A DNA stretch of 51,144 bases, taken from positions 1 through 51,144 of the forward strand of contig JAJRSC010000003.1 of the NCBI GenBank assembly GCA_024278985.1, written 5' to 3'. Shown piece by piece: positions 41,150-50,901 of the stretch (its first letter is position 1; every line of letters starts with the position of its first letter). The position numbers and the translations under genes are program-made. Origin of the DNA: an archaeon (GTDB lineage Archaea > AGJL01 > Methanococci > Methanococcales > Methanocaldococcaceae). A model generated the notes under the pieces. The model saw only the letters and a program-made list of their open reading frames with translations, ran no database searches and had not been told where the DNA came from.

Positions 41150-42591
41150 TTTATCATACCTCTCTCTTTTTGCCATTTAATTCTTAAATTTAATATACAT
41201 GGTCCTCCTCTATTTCCACCAATTGGAACCTTTGGAGTTCCTAAACAGTTCATACATCTTGCCATTACAGATGCCCCTAACGCTAAACCATCCTCTACAA
41301 ATACAACATTCTCCTCAACCTTATCCCAAATATTTAATTCTTTTAATTTTTCTATTATAATCTCTGGTTTTTTTCCAGAAATTCCAGCTCTTCCAGTTAT
41401 ACCCAATGCTGTTTTTTTAGTTATTAAATTTTTATCTTTAGCCAATTTTACCAATCTATATACAACATCAGCCATAACATAATCAAGACATAAAAGTAGA
41501 GTAGAGATATTACTTTTTTCTACTAACTCCTTACCCAATTCAGTTAATTTATAAAGTTTATCTCCATTGTTTCCAACATCACAGCCTAATAATGTAGTTC
41601 CTGCTTTCTTAGCTGCTTCAGTATCTACTGGAACAGTTCCAAATCTTTTAACACCATCAGGCACTTCATCAATAGTAATATACTTATGTATTTTTTCAGC
41701 ATATTCTTTAGCAATTTTTTCATTTGCTTTTCCATCTGGTTTTAAATCTAATACTGCTCCAGTTTTTTTATCAATCTTTCCAGAACCTCTCGCAATACTA
41801 TCAGCAATAGCTCCGGCTAATCCACATAAGTTACCTATAACTTTAGCATATGGTAGCGAGTCGTTGGTTATTCTGCCTGCTAAAGTTGTCCCAAAATCAA
41901 TACTCATGCAAGGATTTCTAAAATCTACAAAAGTCCATTTACTACCAACTTTAATTCCAGCAGTAACAAGTTCTCCCTCCATTTCATTAGCAACAACTTC
42001 CTTTCCAGTAGGTGGAAGAACACCAGTAACAGCTCCATCAAAGATAATTTTATCTAAAAAAGAATATTTATCAAATGGTTTAGGTAGTTGTTCCTTAGTC
42101 ATTGCTGGAGTCATCTTATTAGGAGGAACTCCTGCAAGCATACAACCCTGAGCTAAAGCAATAATAACCTCAGAAACTTCTTCAGGAGAAGCAAATCCAG
42201 CAGTAACTCCAGTACTTCTAACAACAAAATGTAAATCATCAACTGTTAATCCAGCTTTTTTTAAACTCTCTAATAGAACATCCCTAACCATTTCTGCAAC
42301 TGCCTCTCTTGATAACTCAACTCCCCATAATGTTTTACCAAAAACTTTTTCTCCTTTCTTAGGTTTTCTAACATCTCTTGTCATTCTAACATACTTACTA
42401 ATAATATATGTCCTTCCTGTGTCCATATTTGTAGCCGTTATAATGGATTTTGTTGTTGTATTCCCTAACTCCACAGAAGCAACAATATAGTAAGGGTTCT
42501 TTTTTAGTTCTAATAAATCAACCTTTTGAGACTTAGCATATGCTATATTAGGTTTCTTTTTAAATAAATTCTTCAAAAAATCAAAAACCAT
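41146..42591 (-). CDS. Methanogenesis marker protein 14 (ASKHA-like)
   Basis: A 481-residue soluble protein matching, as I recall it, the methanogenesis marker 14 family found in methanogens. It has two ASKHA-type phosphate loops, VASVELGNTTTKSII and SIDFGTTLAGRI, like the activator proteins that reductively activate corrinoid enzymes. Cys clusters occur at NPCMSIDFG, GNLCGLAGA and ARCMNCLGTP (residues about 450-460). The function is unknown; a link to cofactor activation is inferred from the fold. It is the first gene of the operon with glmM, nnr and the PHP gene, and the only one of the four that is intact. Confidence 0.8.
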   Translation of the reverse strand: MVFDFLKNLFKKKPNIAYAKSQKVDLLELKKNPYYIVASVELGNTTTKSIITATNMDTGRTYIISKYVRMTRDVRKPKKGEKVFGKTLWGVELSREAVAEMVRDVLLESLKKAGLTVDDLHFVVRSTGVTAGFASPEEVSEVIIALAQGCMLAGVPPNKMTPAMTKEQLPKPFDKYSFLDKIIFDGAVTGVLPPTGKEVVANEMEGELVTAGIKVGSKWTFVDFRNPCMSIDFGTTLAGRITNDSLPYAKVIGNLCGLAGAIADSIARGSGKIDKKTGAVLDLKPDGKANEKIAKEYAEKIHKYITIDEVPDGVKRFGTVPVDTEAAKKAGTTLLGCDVGNNGDKLYKLTELGKELVEKSNISTLLLCLDYVMADVVYRLVKLAKDKNLITKKTALGITGRAGISGKKPEIIIEKLKELNIWDKVEENVVFVEDGLALGASVMARCMNCLGTPKVPIGGNRGGPCILNLRIKWQKERGMIK

Positions 42592-42667
42592 TATTCTCCC
42601 TCAGATTTATTATTATATTATTAAAAATTATTATTAGAATAATATTTAAAAATATTTTTTAATGATA

Positions 42668-43423
42668 TCAATCAATTGGGACAACTATTGGAATACCTTT
42701 TATATTTTCAATATATACCTCAACACCATAAACTGCTTTAATATTCTCAGGAGTTATTATCTCTTTTCCACCTTCTGCATATATAAATCCATCCTTAAGC
42801 ATAATAAATTTATCAGAATATCTTAAAGCTAAATTTAAGTCATGCATAACCATAATTACAGTAATATTTTGAGAATAAGATATATTTTTAATTATTTTCA
42901 TAACCTCTAATTGATTTTTTAAATCTAAGTTATTTGTTGGTTCATCTAATAATAAAATTTCAGGTTCTTGAACTAAAGCCCATGCTATTACAACCTTTTG
43001 TAACTCTCCACCACTTAATTCATTTGTATATCTAAAGGCATATTCTTCTAATCTCAATAACTTTAAAACTTTTTCAGCAATTTTAATATCTCTTTCAGTT
43101 ATGTCAAATTTAATATATGGCTTTCTTTCCAATAAAATGTAATCAAAAACTGTTAAATAGTTCCCACTAAACTTTTGTGGAACATATGCAAGTTTTTTGG
43201 CTAAAGTTAGATTATCCAACTCCTCAATATTATATTTATCTATTAATATAACTCCTTTTTTAGGTTTTAAAATTTTGTTAATGCATTTTAATAATGTAGA
43301 TTTTCCAGCTCCATTAACACCTAAAATAGAAACAACTTCTCCTCTATTTACTTTAAAAGTAATGTTATTAAGTATTTTTCTGCTTTTATAATAAAACTCA
43401 ATGCCATTAACTGATAAAATCAT
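42668..43423 (-). CDS. ABC transporter ATPase for metal chelate (FecE/BtuD type)
   Basis: The 251-residue ATPase powers the importer encoded by the two genes upstream. Walker A is [11 protein letters not shown], the Q-loop YVPQKFSG, the signature LSGGELQKV, Walker [14 protein letters not shown], and the switch His in [10 protein letters not shown]. The [11 protein letters not shown] segment is usual for siderophore/cobamide uptake ATPases. The start is 6 bases after the permease stop. Substrate (iron chelate, cobamide or other metal complex) cannot be told from the ATPase. Confidence 0.94.
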   Translation of the reverse strand: MILSVNGIEFYYKSRKILNNITFKVNRGEVVSILGVNGAGKSTLLKCINKILKPKKGVILIDKYNIEELDNLTLAKKLAYVPQKFSGNYLTVFDYILLERKPYIKFDITERDIKIAEKVLKLLRLEEYAFRYTNELSGGELQKVVIAWALVQEPEILLLDEPTNNLDLKNQLEVMKIIKNISYSQNITVIMVMHDLNLALRYSDKFIMLKDGFIYAEGGKEIITPENIKAVYGVEVYIENIKGIPIVVPID

Positions 43424-43429
43424 AAATAA

Positions 43430-44464
43430 TCACTTATATATTTTAATTAAAAGATAAATAAGCATTGGAGCTCCTAAAAATGATGTTATTATTCCAACAG
43501 GCAATACTACAGGAGATATTATTGTTCTTGAGACAATATCAGAACATAACAAAAGAACAGCTCCAAATAATGAAGATAATGGTATTAAAAATCTATAATC
43601 TCCCCCTATTACCATTCTAACTATATGGGGACTAATTAACCCAACAAATCCAATAATTCCTAAAAAAGCAACATTTACAGATACTAATATAGAACTAATA
43701 AGCATAGATATTAATCTTAATCTATATATATCCACCCCTAACGACTTAGCCACTTCATCTCCACTTTCAAGAGCATTAAAATCCCATCTCTTATGCATAA
43801 AATAAACAAATGAAAATAATAATACTACAAATATAATATAAAGTTCATTCCAGTTTATTCTACCTAAGTCTCCAAAACTCCAAGCTACAATCATTGCAAG
43901 TTTTAATTCATCAGCAAAATATTGAATAGTCATAGTTCCAGCAGTAAATAATGAACTTATTGCAACTCCTGCCAAAATCATGGCTTCAGGTGTGAAGTTT
44001 CTTAACTTTGATAAAATTAAAATAATCTTAACACTTATCAAACTTCCCAGAAATGCAAAAATAGTTATAATATAGGGATTATTTATAATTATTTCATTTT
44101 TAATATCTCCAAAACCTAATAATAATATGGCTAATGCTGCTCCAAACATTGCTCCATGAGATATACCTAAAGTAAATGGACTTGCTAATGGATTTCTTAA
44201 AATACATTGCATTACTGCTCCAGATATTGATAAGGAAATTCCTGCAAGTATAGCTGCTAAAACTCTTGGTAATCTTATGTTCCATACAACAACTTTAGTT
44301 GTATCATTTCCCAATCCAAAAAGAGCTTCTATAACCTTACTAAAACTAATATTATAGTCTCCAATAGATATTCCTAAAATTGAAAAAAATATTAAAAATA
44401 TTATCAGTATAATCCCAAAAATGATTTTTTTGTAAATATAGTATTTATATTTTTTTAGTAGCAT
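43430..44464 (-). CDS. ABC transporter permease, FecCD/BtuC family
   Basis: A 344-residue membrane protein with about nine or ten helices. Family motifs include VVWNIRLPRVLAAILAGISLSISGAVMQ (residues about 60-87), NPLASPFTLGISHGAMFGAALA, and the ATPase-contact region FVGLISPHIVRMVIGGDYR. It forms the channel of a BtuC2D2-type importer. It lies 12 bases after the methyltransferase and 6 bases before the ATPase, so it is translated with both. Confidence 0.94.
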   Translation of the reverse strand: MLLKKYKYYIYKKIIFGIILIIFLIFFSILGISIGDYNISFSKVIEALFGLGNDTTKVVVWNIRLPRVLAAILAGISLSISGAVMQCILRNPLASPFTLGISHGAMFGAALAILLLGFGDIKNEIIINNPYIITIFAFLGSLISVKIILILSKLRNFTPEAMILAGVAISSLFTAGTMTIQYFADELKLAMIVAWSFGDLGRINWNELYIIFVVLLFSFVYFMHKRWDFNALESGDEVAKSLGVDIYRLRLISMLISSILVSVNVAFLGIIGFVGLISPHIVRMVIGGDYRFLIPLSSLFGAVLLLCSDIVSRTIISPVVLPVGIITSFLGAPMLIYLLIKIYK

Positions 44465-44476
44465 AAAATCACTTTA

Positions 44477-45505
44477 TTATACTTTTTTAGCAATAATCAT
44501 TTTTGTGTCTTTATGTAAATCAATCTTTGTTATATTTTTAACATCAACTACTTCCAATATTTCAAAACCCAAATATTTTAAATATTCTATGTAATTATTT
44601 AAATCTAAATCATCTTTAAATGTATATCTATATTTTCCTTTATTTATATTGTCAAATTTAAAAAAATTCCATTCCATATTGTTTATTAAATCCTCTAAGG
44701 ATTTGTTTTCAAAATAAAAGCACTGTTTATTAATATATAAACCTCCAGGATTTAAAGAATTATAAATTTTTTTAGCTATCTCTTTATTTTTTCCTCCTGG
44801 ATTATAAGATGAAAATACAATATCATACCCTTTACCAATATCATCTTTAAAAAAGTTTCCTTTCAAAGTAAAAACATTTTTTGCATTGTATTCTTTAATA
44901 TACTTTTTTGTTTCTTCTATAACTTCAGGTAAGTCAAAAACATAACATTTTAAATTTTTATTTAGCTTACTAAATGCTATAGCATAAAGTCCATGACCTC
45001 CTCCTAAATCTAACATTTTTCTGGCTTTTTTAATTTCATCAAATTTTAATAAATAACTTACTATTTTGTCAAGTTCTAAAATTTTACATTCAATAGCCAT
45101 TTTTTTAATAATTTTTAAAAATATTTTATTGCAGTTATATTTTGGTGATTTTAATATATCTTTTAAATTTTTCCAATATTCTATTTTTTCATAATAATCA
45201 TCAAAATGAAGGACTAAATTAAAATCTGATGATTTATTAATATATTTAGATAGTTCTAATGCTTTATAATACTTTACACCAGAATGTTCAGTTCTGTCTA
45301 AAAGATGAAGTTCTGATAAAATATCTAATAAATACTCTAAGAGGGTTTCATCATAGTTTAAAATTTTTGCTAATTCATTAACACTTTTATAGTCATCTAA
45401 ATAAGAAAAAATATTTATATCAATAACAGTTTTTAAAAGATAAAATAATCTTGTTTTTGTATATAATTCATCAAAAAAATTTAATAAGTCATTTATATCT
45501 TTCAT
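44477..45505 (-). CDS. SAM-dependent methyltransferase inside the transporter operon
   Basis: A 342-residue protein with the architecture of plant-type O-methyltransferases. An N-terminal winged-helix dimerisation domain (about residues 1-95; VNELAKILNYDETLLEYLLDIL) is followed by a Rossmann methyltransferase domain with motif I LDLGGGHGLYAIAFSKL and the acidic strand CYVFDLPEVIEETKKYI. It sits between the binding-protein gene (26 bases) and the permease (12 bases), so it is produced with the importer. A role in modifying the imported ligand or a metallophore is inferred; the substrate is unknown. Confidence 0.85.
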   Translation of the reverse strand: MKDINDLLNFFDELYTKTRLFYLLKTVIDINIFSYLDDYKSVNELAKILNYDETLLEYLLDILSELHLLDRTEHSGVKYYKALELSKYINKSSDFNLVLHFDDYYEKIEYWKNLKDILKSPKYNCNKIFLKIIKKMAIECKILELDKIVSYLLKFDEIKKARKMLDLGGGHGLYAIAFSKLNKNLKCYVFDLPEVIEETKKYIKEYNAKNVFTLKGNFFKDDIGKGYDIVFSSYNPGGKNKEIAKKIYNSLNPGGLYINKQCFYFENKSLEDLINNMEWNFFKFDNINKGKYRYTFKDDLDLNNYIEYLKYLGFEILEVVDVKNITKIDLHKDTKMIIAKKV

Positions 45506-45531
45506 ATTTTCCCAAAAATTTTTTATGATAA

Positions 45532-46632
45532 TTAACTAAAATTAAGTTTTTTAAATCCTCCCCAAAAGTTGGCCATTTCTTTATAAACTGGTTTTCCTAC
45601 TAAGAAAATATAAATTTCATCTGCTTTTTCTTCTGGATTTATATCTTTAAACCTTTCTGGATATAGAACTTTCCCAATATAGTAAGCATCTGCTAAGGCA
45701 GTTCCAATATTGGTATTATAGAAGTTGTAAGGTAATAATCCATAAACATTTCCAGTTTTAAATGCCTTTAATGATTCATAAAATTCTTTATTTTTCTTAT
45801 AATCTTCTATAACTAACTTTAATCCCCCTTCATCAATAAATATAATATCAGGATTCCATTCTAATAGTTGTTCTTTAGAGATAGTTACATGTCCAGTTTT
45901 GTTTAGTGAAGATGCAACATTTTTAGCATTTACAGCTCTAAATGGTGGATAATCTGCTATAGTACTTTCAATACCTCTCTGTCCTTTATAACCTACTCCC
46001 CCAACATAAACAGATGGTTTTTTATTGTCAGGAATATCTTTTGTTCTTTCAGATAGATTTTTTAATGTTTTATTTATAAAGTTAATAACATCTTTAGCTC
46101 TTTTTTCTTTCCCTAATATTTTTCCTGCTAATTCTATAGATTTAAATAGTTTATAGTCATTAAAATTTCCCAATGTTCCATAATCTAATAATACAACAGG
46201 AATTCCAATTTTTTTCTGTATTTCATCTGCATCTTCAGGTGGTATATTAATAGCAAAAATTACATCTGGATGAACTTTTAATATTGCCTCTAAGTTAGGT
46301 TTTGGACTTGGACCTCCTTGGCCAATTGTCGGAAGATTTGCTAATTCAGGATGTGCTAATCTATACGGTCTTCCATAAGGAATCCATTTTTTCTCGGCAT
46401 CTTCAACACCAACAACTTTATCTGTTGCATTTAAATATACAATTAATCTTAAACATCCGGGACCTAAACATACAATTCTATTTACGTCCTTTGGAATTTC
46501 AACAGTTCTTCCATATAAATCGGTTATAGTTATAGTTTTAGACTTTTCATTATGTTCGGTTGTTGTATTTATACATCCACAAAATCCGATAATAAATAAT
46601 ATCATTACTAATCCAAAGAATTTTTTTAACAC
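45532..46632 (-). CDS. ABC transporter substrate-binding lipoprotein (metal chelate)
   Basis: The 366-residue class III binding protein captures the ligand outside the cell. The signal peptide ends in lipobox FCGC, with Cys20 as the lipid anchor. Typical elements are [24 protein letters not shown], a helix backbone, and [16 protein letters not shown] and [14 protein letters not shown] as the two 'NPDV/ID' segments. First gene of the four-gene operon (binding protein, methyltransferase, permease, ATPase). Its upstream region has repeated ATTACTTA motifs that may be an operator. Confidence 0.93.
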   Translation of the reverse strand: MLKKFFGLVMILFIIGFCGCINTTTEHNEKSKTITITDLYGRTVEIPKDVNRIVCLGPGCLRLIVYLNATDKVVGVEDAEKKWIPYGRPYRLAHPELANLPTIGQGGPSPKPNLEAILKVHPDVIFAINIPPEDADEIQKKIGIPVVLLDYGTLGNFNDYKLFKSIELAGKILGKEKRAKDVINFINKTLKNLSERTKDIPDNKKPSVYVGGVGYKGQRGIESTIADYPPFRAVNAKNVASSLNKTGHVTISKEQLLEWNPDIIFIDEGGLKLVIEDYKKNKEFYESLKAFKTGNVYGLLPYNFYNTNIGTALADAYYIGKVLYPERFKDINPEEKADEIYIFLVGKPVYKEMANFWGGFKKLNFS

Positions 46633-46648
46633 GATACCACCTTATTAT

Positions 46649-46695
46649 ATTACTTATTATTAAATATTACTTAAATAATACTTATATATTACTTA
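46649..46695 (-). promoter_or_regulatory. Repeated ATTACTTA motif upstream of the transporter operon
   Basis: Three exact copies of ATTACTTA (TAAGTAAT on the transcribed strand) lie at 46649-46656, 46666-46673 and 46688-46695, spaced 17 and 22 bases apart, 17-63 bases upstream of the binding-protein start. A fourth is at 46782-46789, at the end of the gap. Related ATACTTA/TAAGTA words fill the interval. The cluster could be a binding site for a metal-dependent repressor; it also overlaps the likely TATA region. Confidence 0.4.
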
Positions 46696-46786
46696 TTATG
46701 ATAAATTAAGTTTTAAGTAAGAAATAAAATATAAGTATAATTACTAAGATTAATTAAAATAATAAAATAATATAATACTTAATTAC

Positions 46787-48244
46787 TTATGATTTTTCTC
46801 CATGTTTTTCTAACCATTCATTTAATATTCTATCCCAGTTTTTCCTTAAAAATTCACCAACTTGAGAGGAATCTCTTGTTCCAACTACACAAGTCCATCC
46901 AGTTTTATCTTCAATATCTCCTCTTGTTGAAGCAGCTAATGCTGGGAGTATTATAATTCTATGTTTAACCTTATCTGCTATTCCAGTCTCTTCAATTAAT
47001 TTTTTAGCATTCTCTCCATTATATTGTCCTCCAGCAACAGAAACATCAACAGCCTTACCTCCAGTATCCATAACTAATAACCAACATGTTACATTATCTT
47101 TCTCAAAGTCCCCAGTAACTGTATAGAATGTTAATGAGAAATTAGTAGTTAGTATAACTGGACTATATTCATCAGGATTACCTATTGGATATAATCCTGG
47201 CTCAACTGCTTGTGGTTTTCTTGGGTCTGTATAAATTGCCTGTCTTAATGTTAAAACTGGCATTAACTCCCAAATGTCATAATTATGTAATATTAAAGCA
47301 TCTGCATATCTATTTATTAAAGCTGCTGCAATAGTTGCCTCAAACATTTTAGCAGCATCTTCTTTTTTAGAGATAAATTTCTCCATAGGACAACCATATT
47401 GTAGAGCATAATAATATGCCTTTATTGGTAAATTTAATATTGGAAATCCAAGATATTTATCACTTCTTTCTATTGCTGCTCTTCTAATAATAACATTATA
47501 ATCTAAGGTTTCAGCAATATTTTCAGGATAAGTATGTGGTTCTAAAACAATATCTTCAATATCATTAGCCAGACATTTAGCAGCCATATTTCTTAAATCT
47601 TTAATATTATTGGAAGATAACACTAAAGCAGCATCTTTATTTTTTAAATTTTTTAATATTTTTATAAAATCATTTAATGTCTCTTTTGTTGCAGCATATA
47701 TTAATGGTTTTGAGTTTATAACTTTAAGGGCTTCCTCAATAACCTTAGGATTTAAAGATGCCAAGGCAATGGGCATTTTTGTTTCATTTTCAACAATTTC
47801 AATGGCTTTTTTAAATTTTTCCACATCTCCAGATGCATTTCTTATAACAATAAAATCAAGTTTTAATTTTTCTCCAGTTCTCTCAAATTCAAATTTTTCT
47901 ATATCTTTAGCCCTTTTCTTAATTTCCTCTTCATCCAAGTTATCAGATATGTCAATTCCTATAGCTGTTGGATTAAAAAATGTTTTTTCATATCTATACA
48001 TTACTTCTTCTCCACCTAATAAAACTCTTCTTGTAGAATTTCCAAACCAAACTTCTTTAACTGGTGGAGAAATTAATTCTAAAAGTTTCTTTTTATTTTC
48101 AGGTTTAATAACAGGACATTTGTCAATACTTTCCTCTCTCTCTAATAGTTTTGTGGCAAAAGCCATACATGATGGATATCCACATCTCTTACAATTTACT
48201 TTTGGAAGAAGTTTATATATATCCATTACATTGACTTTTTTCAA
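46787..48244 (-). CDS. cdhE: Acetyl-CoA decarbonylase/synthase gamma subunit (corrinoid iron-sulfur protein large subunit)
   Basis: CdhE carries the corrinoid and a low-potential [4Fe-4S] cluster that pass the methyl group between tetrahydrosarcinapterin and the acetyl-CoA synthase subunit. The cluster motif is NCKRCGYPSCMAFATK followed by DKCPV (four Cys). The TIM barrel and C-terminal cobalamin domain follow, with VEPGLYPIGNPDEYSPVILTT (positions about 365-385) and LPALAASTRGDIED. I place the start at TTG 48244, 4 bases after AGGTGA, giving about 485 residues; the in-frame TTG at 48268 precedes that ribosome site. It is 8 bases after cdhD. Confidence 0.94.
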   Translation of the reverse strand: MKKVNVMDIYKLLPKVNCKRCGYPSCMAFATKLLEREESIDKCPVIKPENKKKLLELISPPVKEVWFGNSTRRVLLGGEEVMYRYEKTFFNPTAIGIDISDNLDEEEIKKRAKDIEKFEFERTGEKLKLDFIVIRNASGDVEKFKKAIEIVENETKMPIALASLNPKVIEEALKVINSKPLIYAATKETLNDFIKILKNLKNKDAALVLSSNNIKDLRNMAAKCLANDIEDIVLEPHTYPENIAETLDYNVIIRRAAIERSDKYLGFPILNLPIKAYYYALQYGCPMEKFISKKEDAAKMFEATIAAALINRYADALILHNYDIWELMPVLTLRQAIYTDPRKPQAVEPGLYPIGNPDEYSPVILTTNFSLTFYTVTGDFEKDNVTCWLLVMDTGGKAVDVSVAGGQYNGENAKKLIEETGIADKVKHRIIILPALAASTRGDIEDKTGWTCVVGTRDSSQVGEFLRKNWDRILNEWLEKHGEKS

Positions 48245-48252
48245 ACTCTCAC

Positions 48253-49431
48253 CTAAGCAATTATCCAATCATAGTTATTTAATTTAACTTTAACATCTCC
48301 AAATTTTGAAGTAAGAGTTCTACCAATTTCTTTAAGTGTTTTAACTGCTATTGGATTTAACATCATAAACATATCTACACCTGAGAGGAGCATAGTTAAT
48401 CCAGTAGTTATTTCCCAAAGTGGTAATCTATACTCTCTTGGACCCCATTCTTCTTTTTTCATCCATGCCTCTCTTGCACCATTAGCATTGGTTGTTCCTG
48501 AAGACATTGGCATATTAACTAATTCATCTCCCTTTAATCCACTTAATCTCAACCTTGTCATTGCATTTATTGAAAACTCTATTCCATATCCCAATGCACA
48601 TGTTGTTGGGTCCATAACTATTCTATTAGGGTCTAAACCTGCAGAAATAAGTTTTCTATTTAATTCCTTAGCCATATTTGGGTCCATAATAGACCATGCT
48701 AAAACATTATGGTCATATTTCATAGCAGCATCTACAATTTTTTTATAGTCCAGTTCTAAGTTTGCAGAAGCTAATAGACATCTATCTCCTTCACAAACTT
48801 CTGCACATGCTGCTAAAACTAATGGGTCTTTATCAGGATTTCCACTACCACCTATAACAAATGGAACCTTTACAGCTTGCATTAAATCTTCCATTAGTTT
48901 AGCAGCTTCTCTTGGTGAAGTGTCTTTAATTTTTGGGTCTGTTGAAATATGGTGAATAGTTATCATATCTGCCTCAAACTCTTTAACACATTTTTTAGCC
49001 CATTCACATGGGTCTTCCATAACATCCTCAAAGTATTGTTTAACTGGTTTTGGTAGGTTGTGAAGAGGAATATCAAAAATATCAAAAGTTACAACTGGTG
49101 GATTTGGATAAGGTTCTTCAAATCTATACAATGCTCTCTGCCCACCAACTTTAACAACAACCCCTCTACCACCTTCACTTTTTGGCTTACCAAATTGAAC
49201 CTCTCTAATTCTTCCAGGATATTTTTCAATTGGTAATTCAAAGTCCATCTCTGGGACTTCTTTAATTATAATCTCTTCCTCAGCCATTTTTTGCTTAACC
49301 TTTTGAGTTAAGGGCATCTTTATATAACCTGTTGGAACATTTATTATTAATTCATCAGCTTTAATGATTAAGTTGTTTATTTCAATACCTCCAGTTTTTT
49401 CAAGAATTTTAAGTAATTTATCTATATCCAT
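48253..49431 (-). CDS. cdhD: Acetyl-CoA decarbonylase/synthase delta subunit
   Basis: CdhD is the 392-residue small partner of CdhE in the corrinoid protein that feeds methyl groups to acetyl-CoA synthesis. Family motifs include GGRGVVVKVGGQRALYRFEEP, PFVIGGSGNPDKDPLVL, VLAWSIMDPN, NRIVMDPTTCALGYGIEFS and the C-terminal LLSGVDMFMMLNPIAVKTL. The start ATG has GGTGAAAT upstream. The two genes are not accompanied by cdhA, cdhB or cdhC; M. jannaschii likewise has separate clusters. Confidence 0.95.
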   Translation of the reverse strand: MDIDKLLKILEKTGGIEINNLIIKADELIINVPTGYIKMPLTQKVKQKMAEEEIIIKEVPEMDFELPIEKYPGRIREVQFGKPKSEGGRGVVVKVGGQRALYRFEEPYPNPPVVTFDIFDIPLHNLPKPVKQYFEDVMEDPCEWAKKCVKEFEADMITIHHISTDPKIKDTSPREAAKLMEDLMQAVKVPFVIGGSGNPDKDPLVLAACAEVCEGDRCLLASANLELDYKKIVDAAMKYDHNVLAWSIMDPNMAKELNRKLISAGLDPNRIVMDPTTCALGYGIEFSINAMTRLRLSGLKGDELVNMPMSSGTTNANGAREAWMKKEEWGPREYRLPLWEITTGLTMLLSGVDMFMMLNPIAVKTLKEIGRTLTSKFGDVKVKLNNYDWIIA

Positions 49432-49496
49432 AATTTCACCAATCTGTCATTATAAATCATTACAAATTTAAAATTAAATAGTTATTAAACTTTGTT

Positions 49497-49507
49497 AATA
49501 TATAAAC
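49497..49507 (-). promoter_or_regulatory. Candidate TATA box for cdhD
   Basis: In the 269-base divergent gap between cdhD and purT, the minus strand reads TTTATATATTAAC about 70 bases upstream of the cdhD start. It is the best TATA match for cdhDE. Several AT boxes further right could serve purT, none of them decisive. Confidence 0.4.
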
Positions 49508-49700
49508 ATTATTATTTCAAGGGTTTTAAAAGAAAATTTCAAAGAAATAAAGATTATTTTACTAAGTTTAATATCAAATTTTGTTAAAATGAGTGCTTAA
49601 TATTTACTATATAATTTTTTATAAACAATAAATAACTTTTAAAAATTAACAATCATAGAGTTAGATAATTAATTAACAAATAATATTTTGGTGAAATTTT

Positions 49701-50873
49701 ATGATGTTAGGAACTCCTCTTTTAAAGGGTAGTGTAAAATTTTTGTTATTGGGAAGTGGTGAGTTAGGAAAAGAGGTTGTTATAGAAGCTCAAAGGTTAG
49801 GAATTGAGTGTATAGCAGTAGATAGGTATCAAAATGCCCCTGCTATGCAGGTTGCTCATAAAAGCTATGTTATTGATATGAAAGATTATGATGCATTGAT
49901 GGCAATTATTGAAAGGGAAGAGCCTGATTATATTGTTCCTGAAATTGAAGCAATAAACACAGATGCATTAATAGATGCTGAAAAATCTGGATATAAAGTT
50001 ATTCCAACAGCTGAAACAACAAAAATAACAATGAATAGAGAGTTGATAAGAAGATTAGCAGCTGAAAAATTAAAATTAAAAACTGCTAATTATGCTTTTG
50101 CAGATTCTTTGGAAGAGTTAAAGGTAGCAGTTGAAAAAATTGGTTTTCCATGTGTTGTAAAACCAATTATGTCCTCATCTGGAAAGGGGCAGAGTGTGGT
50201 TAGAAGTGAGAAAGATATTGAGAAAGCCTGGAAGATAGCCAAGGAAGGAGCAAGAGGGTTAGGGAATAGAGTTATTGTAGAGGAGTTTATAAACTTTGAT
50301 TATGAAATAACCTTATTAACTGCAAGAACTTCTGAAGGAACTAAGTTTTGTGAGCCAATAGGGCATATATAAATAGATGGAGATTACCATGAGAGCTGGC
50401 AACCTCATAATATGTCTGTAGAATTAAAAAAACAGGCTCAAGAAATAGCTAAGAAGATTACAGATGCATTAGGAGGATATGGAATTTTTGGGGTTGAGTT
50501 GTTTATTAAAGGGGATGAGGTTATATTTAGTGAAGTTTCGCCAAGACCTCACGATACAGGAATGGTTACAATGATAACTCAAGAGATGAGTGAATTCGAA
50601 ATTCATGTTAGGGCTATTTTAGGGTTACCAGTATCTACAAAACTTATTCATCCAGGGGCAAGTCATGTAATAAAAGCAGAGATAAATAAATATGCTCCAA
50701 AATATCATAATATAGAGGAGGCTTTAAAAGTTCCAAATACTAAGTGGAGATTATTTGGTAAGCCAAATGCAAAAGTTGGTAGAAGAATGGGGGTTGCTTT
50801 AGCCTATGCTGATTCTGTAGAGAAAGCAAGAGAACTCGCTGAAAGATGTGCTCATGCAGTTAAAATTGAATAA
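49701..50873 (+). pseudogene. purT: Formate-dependent phosphoribosylglycinamide formyltransferase, interrupted by in-frame TAA
   Basis: PurT uses formate and ATP to formylate GAR in purine synthesis, a folate-free route suited to methanogens. The reading frame covers about 390 residues and is in a single phase throughout. The ATP-grasp parts are [46 protein letters not shown], then CEPIGHI followed by TAA at 50370-50372, then [32 protein letters not shown] and [13 protein letters not shown]. In homologs such as E. coli PurT the interrupted position is Gln (GHRQEDGDY), so one C to T change in CAA explains it. GGTGA precedes the ATG. Mutation or a sequencing error are both possible. Confidence 0.9.
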
Positions 50874-50885
50874 TTTAAATCTATA

Positions 50886-50901
50886 GTGGGACAAAGCCCA
50901 C
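50886..50901 (+). terminator. Hairpin after purT
   Basis: GTGGG-ACAAAG-CCCAC forms a 5-bp, mostly G-C stem 12 bases after the purT stop, followed by AT-rich, T-rich sequence. It is one of the few GC-rich spots outside genes. It could be a terminator or the 5' edge of a structured RNA. Confidence 0.4.

Noticed and set aside
47610-48287. 225-codon open frame opposite cdhE
   Set aside because: Antisense shadow: cdhE is clearly the coding strand by motifs, and the frame has no recognisable protein features.
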